Source: Acidobacteriota bacterium (GTDB taxonomy: Bacteria; Acidobacteriota; Terriglobia; Acidoferrales; UBA7541). From it: a DNA stretch of 9,420 nt. The position numbers and the translations under genes are program-made. Where the stretch lies: NCBI GenBank assembly GCA_019239815.1, contig JAFAZL010000390.1, forward strand, positions 1 through 9,420, given 5' to 3'. Positions 5,516-9,420 of this stretch are shown here, piece by piece (within the stretch, counting starts at the first letter, position 1; each line of letters begins with the position of its first letter). Below the pieces are notes generated by a model. It was not told where the DNA came from. It saw only the letters and a program-made list of their open reading frames with translations, and made no database searches.

Positions 5516-7363
5516 TCAGGAAGCAGTATGTTGCAGTATCCACTCCGAGAGAGTGTTCATCGCGTCGGGCGCAAACGTCTCTTCGATCGCGCGTGATTCG
5601 GCGGGCAATCCCGCATAGCAATGTTGAAACTCATGGTTGAGCCCGGGTAGCTCGATCACCTTGAAATCCTTGTTGCCACCGTCTTCCAGCGCCTTTCGAA
5701 TCAGCGGCAGATTCTCTTTCGGCGGCACTTGCAAGTCCTTCTCGCCGCTGAGCGCCAGCACCGGGCACTTCGTCCCCTGCAGTGCTGGCACGGGATCGTA
5801 GTCGAGGAAATAGCGGAACCACGGTGAACTCGTCCAATGAATCTGCCTCTGCACAAATGCCGGCGGCATCGCGGGCCCGATGCCACTGATTTTCACCAGG
5901 TCGTCCAAATCTTTCTCGAGCTCAGCCCGATTTTTGTCATGACGAACCAGGTTGTATGACTGCCGATCGAAATCGAGGCTCTTCGCCACTTGGTCATTCG
6001 TCATTCCCGCCGCGCGCGTGATGAGGTCCGACTGAATCAGCAGCGTCTCTTCGCCCTTCGTCGCAGGTCCCGCCAAGACAGCGATCCAGTTCACGTTGCT
6101 TGAGCGCGACGCAATCATCGACGCAATGATGCCGCCTTCGCTGTGGCCGATGACCCCGATCTTGCGCGGATCGATCCCTTTGCGCGTTTTCAGAAACGCC
6201 AGTGCCGCCTCGGCATCGCTCGCAAAATCCGCCGTCGTCGCCTCGTCATAGTTGCCCGTCGACTTCCCAATGCCTCGCTTGTCGTAGCGCAGCACCGCTA
6301 TGCCCCTTCGCGTGAGATGATCGGCAAGCACCAGGAAGGGCCGGTGACCGCCGTCGGTCTCATCGCGATCGAGTGGGCCCGAGCCGGCCAACAAAATGGC
6401 CGCAGGGAACGGCCCCGTGCCGCGCGGCACCGTCAACGTGGCCGACAGCGTGGTGCCGGCTTTCGTGTTCTCGAACGTGAGCTCATCCTCTTCATACGGA
6501 TAAGGTTTCTTCGGATTCTGCGGTCGTCGCAATTCCAGAATCTGATCCGACCGGTGAAACGTCAGCTCGGTCGGCTCGCCGTTCTGTCGCCACGTGCCGG
6601 TCATCGAGTTGCGCACGGAATTGATCGTGCCGTCGTACGTGCTGTGTACCGTCGGGAGTTCGAGATGAATCTGCGAGTCGCTTTCCGCCGCCTGCGACGC
6701 GTGAAATCCGTTGATGCCCTGATCGATGCTGTCCATCGTCGCGACGAGGTGGCCCTGCGCGTCGTGACCAATATGAAGTTGCAGGCGATAGCGCATGCCG
6801 TTCGCTTCGATCGCGCCCTGCCACGTGCCCTCCGCTGTCGATACCGCGTCCGCCGGACTCTTCGAAAGCGCGATTCGCGGCTGGCGATGAAAAACAATTG
6901 GAAGGTGCGCGCCGCCCTGCGACCAGATACCATCGATCGATTCGCGATTTCCCGCAACCGTTCCTTCGAACGACGCGTTCACCGACGGAATTTCGAACTG
7001 AAATGTCGAGCCGGATTCTCGAAGAGAACCCGCCTCAATTCCGTAGACGCCCTGGTCGAGGCTGTCGATCGTCGCAACCGCGACGCCATACTCAGTCGTG
7101 CCGATATGCAGAACGAAATGAAGAACGTTGTCACCCGCCTTGAGCGAACCTGACCAGTTCCCCGCCACCGCTTGCCCGTGAGTCGGGACAGGAGCTTGTG
7201 GTTTGGGCGCCGCCGTTTCCGCAGGAGCCTGCGCGAAGGAGACGTTGGCCGACGCGCCCCATGCCAGCAAAACGAACGCGATCGTCATCAATCGCGCCGC
7301 AATCCGGGCACATCGCGCCTCAAAACTCGACCAGCTCACGAGCCTCTCCAAGTCGTCACCCAT
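5516..7363 (-). CDS. Secreted alpha/beta hydrolase with two tandem N-terminal domains
   Basis: Probable exported serine hydrolase (esterase or peptidase type); substrate unknown. From the ATG at 7363 it has 615 residues. A signal peptide runs from an arginine-containing n-region through LMTIAFVLLAWGASANVSFA, with likely cleavage after AQA near residue 46, followed by a Pro/Ala-rich linker. Two gapless copies of a roughly 94-residue domain follow (about 68-161 and 179-272). Each starts G-W-x-G and holds LHIG, ATxDSxDQG and a final FHR. The catalytic domain (about 290-615) has GSGPLDRDE (oxyanion region), YDKRGIGKS, nucleophile S408 in GHSEGG, D543 in GEKDLQVP and H577 in PGLNHEF, giving a complete Ser-Asp-His triad. 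Start choice is uncertain: the frame extends to a TTG at 7423, and an internal ATG lies at 7288. 7363 is chosen because it leaves a full signal peptide, although no good ribosome site precedes it. Confidence 0.85.
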   Translation of the reverse strand: MGDDLERLVSWSSFEARCARIAARLMTIAFVLLAWGASANVSFAQAPAETAAPKPQAPVPTHGQAVAGNWSGSLKAGDNVLHFVLHIGTTEYGVAVATIDSLDQGVYGIEAGSLRESGSTFQFEIPSVNASFEGTVAGNRESIDGIWSQGGAHLPIVFHRQPRIALSKSPADAVSTAEGTWQGAIEANGMRYRLQLHIGHDAQGHLVATMDSIDQGINGFHASQAAESDSQIHLELPTVHSTYDGTINSVRNSMTGTWRQNGEPTELTFHRSDQILELRRPQNPKKPYPYEEDELTFENTKAGTTLSATLTVPRGTGPFPAAILLAGSGPLDRDETDGGHRPFLVLADHLTRRGIAVLRYDKRGIGKSTGNYDEATTADFASDAEAALAFLKTRKGIDPRKIGVIGHSEGGIIASMIASRSSNVNWIAVLAGPATKGEETLLIQSDLITRAAGMTNDQVAKSLDFDRQSYNLVRHDKNRAELEKDLDDLVKISGIGPAMPPAFVQRQIHWTSSPWFRYFLDYDPVPALQGTKCPVLALSGEKDLQVPPKENLPLIRKALEDGGNKDFKVIELPGLNHEFQHCYAGLPAESRAIEETFAPDAMNTLSEWILQHTAS

Positions 7364-7410
7364 CACAAAGATAGATGGCGCGACGCCAGCAAAGAGTTGG
7401 AAGCCTTCAT
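7363..7410 (-). other. Possible 15-codon upstream ORF overlapping the hydrolase start (TGATG)
   Basis: An ATG at 7410 opens the peptide MKASNSLLASRHLSL, whose TGA shares one base with the hydrolase ATG at 7363. The hydrolase lacks its own clear Shine-Dalgarno, so coupling is conceivable. A GGGA lies about 7 bases before the short ORF. This may be coincidence. Confidence 0.2.
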
Positions 7411-7448
7411 CCTCAATTCCCAACCGTGATCACATGCATTTCGCCAAC

Positions 7449-7476
7449 AAAAAAGCGGCACGCCGCAGCGTGCCGC
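7449..7476 (-). terminator. Intrinsic terminator of the ferredoxin gene
   Basis: Read on the minus strand, GCGGCACGC pairs perfectly with GCGTGCCGC (9-bp stem, 4-base loop) and is followed directly by six Ts. It sits 46 bases after the ferredoxin stop and before the hydrolase gene, so it should separate the two minus-strand genes transcriptionally. Confidence 0.9.
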
Positions 7477-7522
7477 CCATGTTCAATCCTTCGTCAAGCA
7501 AACCAACCAGTTCCGCAAGCCG

Positions 7523-7786
7523 CTACTTCTTCGTGTAGTACTCCGCATTCACCGGCGTAAAGCTCTGCCACTTCTCCGGCAGGTCTTCCAACGCAAAAAT
7601 CGCCGTCACCGGGCAGACCGGCACGCACGCGCCGCAATCGATGCATTCCGCGGGATTGATATACAGCTGCTTCACTCCCTCATGGTCCGGCTCATCCTTG
7701 CGCGGGTGAATACAATCGACCGGGCACACGTCCACGCAGGCTGTGTCTTTCGTGCCGATGCAGGGCTCGGCAATTACATATGCCAT
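7523..7786 (-). CDS. fdxA: 7Fe-8S ferredoxin (FdxA type)
   Basis: Small cytoplasmic electron carrier of 87 residues with one [3Fe-4S] and one [4Fe-4S] cluster. By analogy with Azotobacter ferredoxin I, C9, C17 and C58 should bind the 3Fe cluster, and C21, C48, C51 and C54 the 4Fe cluster. C25 matches the free cysteine of that protein. The start MAYVIAEPCIGTKD and the CIDCGACVPVCPVTAI core are highly typical, and the tail after ALEDLPEKW fits the FdxA group. The loop between the two cysteine clusters (about 28-45) is somewhat longer than in many homologues. GAGGAG (plus-strand 7794-7799) lies 7 bases before the ATG. The gene looks monocistronic: its own promoter sits near 7902-7930 and its own terminator at 7449-7476. 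Its redox partner is not visible in the window. Confidence 0.95.
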   Translation of the reverse strand: MAYVIAEPCIGTKDTACVDVCPVDCIHPRKDEPDHEGVKQLYINPAECIDCGACVPVCPVTAIFALEDLPEKWQSFTPVNAEYYTKK

Positions 7787-7901
7787 TCCAAATCTCCTCG
7801 TTTTGCCCGGGACCGATGCCCGCTCTATTGACGCTGCGCGACCGCCGGATATTTGCCTGCCCGACCGTTTTTCCCGTCCGGAAGCTCAAGCAATGGCTCT
7901 G

Positions 7902-7930
7902 ATTGTACGCGGCACGCATCACTTTCTCAA
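7902..7930 (-). promoter_or_regulatory. Promoter of the ferredoxin gene
   Basis: On the minus strand, TTGAGA (plus-strand 7925-7930, 5 of 6 to consensus) and TACAAT (7902-7907, 5 of 6) are separated by exactly 17 bases. Transcription would start near 7895, giving a leader of about 110 bases before the ferredoxin ATG. Its -35 overlaps that of the opposite promoter. Confidence 0.6.
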
Positions 7931-7952
7931 CCGCGATACGTCCAGATACAAT
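7924..7952 (+). promoter_or_regulatory. Promoter of the thioredoxin-like gene
   Basis: TTCTCA (7924-7929, 4 of 6) and TACAAT (7947-7952, 5 of 6) have a 17-base spacer. Transcription would begin near 7959, leaving a very short leader that starts just before the GAAGGA ribosome site at 7961-7966. It shares its -35 bases with the ferredoxin promoter. Confidence 0.55.
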
Positions 7953-7972
7953 AGATCTCGGAAGGAATCTGC

Positions 7973-8503
7973 ATGCGAACTCGGACTATTCTCGTCGCAC
8001 TTGCCTTGACCATCGCGACCGCAACTTTCGCCGCACCGCAAGCCACGGCGCCACACGATCCGCCGCTCATCGACGCTGCCGGCTATCAGAAAATTCTCGA
8101 GAAGTATCACGGCAAGCCGCTGTTGATCACTTTCTGGGCCACCTGGTGCGAGCCATGTCGCGATGAATTTCCCATGCTCAATGAGCTGATCAAGGAGTAT
8201 CAGCCGAAGGGACTGAAAGTCGTCGGCGTGAATCTCGACGACGACGGCGATTTGATCCTGATGCGCCGCTTCATCGCCCGCTACAAACCAGCGTTCCCGA
8301 GTTACCGCAAGCAAAAGGGTGGCGAGGACGAATTCATCCAGGCCGTGCTGCCCGGCTGGAAGGGCGCGATCCCGGCTTCATTCTTTTACGCGCCCGATGG
8401 CAAGCAGATCGGCCACCTATTCGGCGAAAGCGATCGCGCCACCTACGAAGCGGCCATTCGCCAGCTCCTCGCATCCAACCCCAGTACCGCCGCGGGAAAA
8501 TAG
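7973..8503 (+). CDS. Secreted thioredoxin-fold protein, TlpA/ResA-like
   Basis: Exported thiol-disulfide oxidoreductase or reductase of 176 residues. A signal peptide (MRTRTILVALALTIATATFA, cleavage near residue 20-25) directs it across the membrane. The thioredoxin fold follows: LLITFWATWCEPCRDEFP with the redox pair C59/C62, VVGVNLDDD, and the cis-proline P134 in GAIPASFFYAPDGK. There is no lipobox cysteine and no second cysteine pair. The TlpA/ResA/CcmG group reduces apocytochrome c or other exported thiol proteins; which partner applies here is unknown, as no cytochrome c maturation gene lies nearby. The ATG at 7973 has GAAGGA 6 bases upstream. The gene is divergent from the 7Fe ferredoxin and may be co-regulated with it. 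Confidence 0.9.
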   Translation: MRTRTILVALALTIATATFAAPQATAPHDPPLIDAAGYQKILEKYHGKPLLITFWATWCEPCRDEFPMLNELIKEYQPKGLKVVGVNLDDDGDLILMRRFIARYKPAFPSYRKQKGGEDEFIQAVLPGWKGAIPASFFYAPDGKQIGHLFGESDRATYEAAIRQLLASNPSTAAGK

Positions 8504-8613
8504 ACCTGCAGTTCTGCTAGCATCACCGCGAATCGGTATCAGCGAATTCCGTCATCACAGCGTCCCGGCAACTCGACTTCGATTTCTCAAAAAAATTCGA
8601 CTGAGGTCTGCCC
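8504..8613. other. Gap between the thioredoxin-like and UPF0173 genes
   Basis: These 110 bases contain no hairpin with a T-run and no clear promoter. The AT-rich patch TCTCAAAAAAATTCGA lies near 8585-8600, just before the ribosome site of the next gene. Read-through from the thioredoxin gene is therefore possible. Confidence 0.4.
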
Positions 8614-9330
8614 GTGCTCGACACCAAAGGCAACAAGATCACCTACTTCGGCCACGCCACGTTTTCGCTGACTACGCCCAGCGGCCAAGTCGGACTGATC
8701 GATCCCTTCGTGATGCACAATCCATCTTGCCCCAATAACTTGAAGAAATTTTCTCGCCTCGATGTGATTTTCTGCTCTCATGCGCACAGCGACCATTTCG
8801 CCGATTGCATTGAATTGGCGAAGCAGCATGGTTCGAAAGTGTTTTCGATTTTCGAGACGGCGAGTTGGCTGCACACAAAAGGGCTCGAGAAACAAGCGCA
8901 CCCAATGGGAAAAGGGGGCTCACAAACGTTCGGCGATTTTGGGGTCACCCTGACCAACGCGTTCCACTCGAACTCGATCGAAGTTGGCGACGACCTCATC
9001 TACGCCGGCGAACCGTGCGGCCTGATCATTCGAATGCCCGGCGGCTTCACGCTCTACCACGCCGGGGATACCTGCGTCTTCGGCGACATGAAACTCATCG
9101 GTGAGATTTACAAACCGGACGTCGCGCTGTTGCCGATCGGCGACAACTTCACCATGGGCCCCAGGGAAGCCGCTTACGCAACCCGCCTCCTCGGCGTGAA
9201 ACACGTGATTCCGATGCACTATGCCACGTTCCCGATTTTGACTGGCACGCCCGAACAACTCAAGGCTGAAACAAAAGACATCGCTGGCCTCGAAATCCAC
9301 GTGATGAAGCCCGGCGACACATTAGTGTAG
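8614..9330 (+). CDS. UPF0173-type metal-dependent hydrolase (metallo-beta-lactamase fold)
   Basis: Cytoplasmic protein of 238 residues in the YtkL/UPF0173 branch of the metallo-beta-lactamase superfamily; the physiological substrate is unknown. Metal ligands visible are the HxHxDH motif HAHSDH (56-61), H118 in NAFHS, D152 in HAGDT and H202 in PMHY. The N-terminal ITYFGHATFSL and the IDPF segment (29-32) are hallmarks of this family. The usual HGHxDH is HAHSDH here, which keeps all ligands. Length matches the family (about 225-240). The start is GTG at 8614, with GAGG 7 bases upstream (8603-8606). No in-frame ATG gives a complete N-terminal strand. It lies 110 bases after the thioredoxin-like gene on the same strand and is followed immediately by a hairpin. 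Confidence 0.92.
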   Translation: MLDTKGNKITYFGHATFSLTTPSGQVGLIDPFVMHNPSCPNNLKKFSRLDVIFCSHAHSDHFADCIELAKQHGSKVFSIFETASWLHTKGLEKQAHPMGKGGSQTFGDFGVTLTNAFHSNSIEVGDDLIYAGEPCGLIIRMPGGFTLYHAGDTCVFGDMKLIGEIYKPDVALLPIGDNFTMGPREAAYATRLLGVKHVIPMHYATFPILTGTPEQLKAETKDIAGLEIHVMKPGDTLV

Positions 9331-9352
9331 CGCCGGCTTCCAGCCGGCGTTT
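9328..9352 (+). repeat. Stop-codon-abutting GC hairpin, copy B, possibly acting as terminator
   Basis: CGCCGGC (9331-9337) pairs perfectly with GCCGGCG (9343-9349) around the loop TTCCA. TTTCTCGTTCC follows, a weak T-rich tail that could end transcription of the UPF0173 gene. The element begins at the TAG stop itself and resembles the hairpin after egtB. Hairpins of this kind are common dispersed repeats in acidobacterial genomes (recalled, not checked). Confidence 0.6.
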
Positions 9353-9420
9353 CTCGTTCCTCGATACGAGGTGTCCGCTCGGCCGGCGCGCGCCGATTGA
9401 TTCCGGTCGCCCTACCCGCG
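9353..9420. other. Right-edge noncoding sequence with small inverted repeats
   Basis: After the hairpin there is a second small inverted repeat, CCTCG/CGAGG at 9359-9371 with a 3-base loop, then a very GC-rich palindromic stretch GGCGCGCGCC near 9386-9395. No coding sequence is recognisable before the edge. Confidence 0.4.

Noticed and set aside
5511..5526. Near-perfect palindrome CTGCTTC-AG-GAAGCAG across the hydrolase stop codon
   Set aside because: It is short, partly coding and has no T-run. A chance origin or weak operator cannot be distinguished, so no function is claimed.
6143..7153. A 336-codon plus-strand open frame
   Set aside because: It is antisense to the secreted hydrolase and the product is extremely arginine-rich with no domain. 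The minus-strand frame has a signal peptide, repeats and a catalytic triad.

Overview
The window is chromosomal DNA from a moderately GC-rich bacterium. The best guess is an acidobacterium: a compact egtB-egtD pair, a three-domain GH57 enzyme, a 7Fe ferredoxin, and GC-rich hairpins directly behind stop codons all fit. No rRNA or universal marker gene is present, so this placement is inference. There is no CRISPR array, tRNA, insertion sequence or phage gene, and no gene-free stretch longer than about 200 bases.

Layout, left to right. (1) Positions 1-677, minus strand: the start and most of an OpuCA/ProV-type ABC transporter ATPase, cut by the window edge. (2) Positions 836-3163, plus strand, divergent from it: egtB (DinB/FGE-sulfatase, non-haem iron sulfoxide synthase) and egtD (histidine trimethyltransferase), 27 bases apart. 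These are the two central steps of ergothioneine biosynthesis. (3) Positions 3197-5332, minus strand, convergent with egtD: a GH57 4-alpha-glucanotransferase/alpha-amylase. (4) Positions 5516-7363, minus strand: a secreted alpha/beta hydrolase with two copies of a roughly 94-residue N-terminal domain. (5) Positions 7523-7786, minus strand: a 7Fe-8S ferredoxin with a strong intrinsic terminator. (6) Positions 7973-8503, plus strand, divergent from the ferredoxin: a secreted TlpA/ResA-like thioredoxin. (7) Positions 8614-9330, plus strand: a UPF0173-type metallo-beta-lactamase-fold hydrolase, followed by a hairpin repeat that may also terminate transcription.

The most interesting unit is the left end. 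EgtD makes hercynine from histidine and SAM, and EgtB couples hercynine to a thiol donor. The ATPase next door belongs to the trimethylammonium/betaine importer family that also includes the known ergothioneine importers EgtUV/EgtUABC. A shared divergent promoter region suggests, but does not prove, that the transporter handles ergothioneine, hercynine or a related betaine. The EgtB also lacks the tandem tyrosines expected in one described EgtB subtype. The second notable feature is a symmetric divergent promoter between the ferredoxin and thioredoxin genes, with overlapping -35 boxes. The third is a hairpin repeat seen twice, each time starting at the stop codon of the preceding gene.
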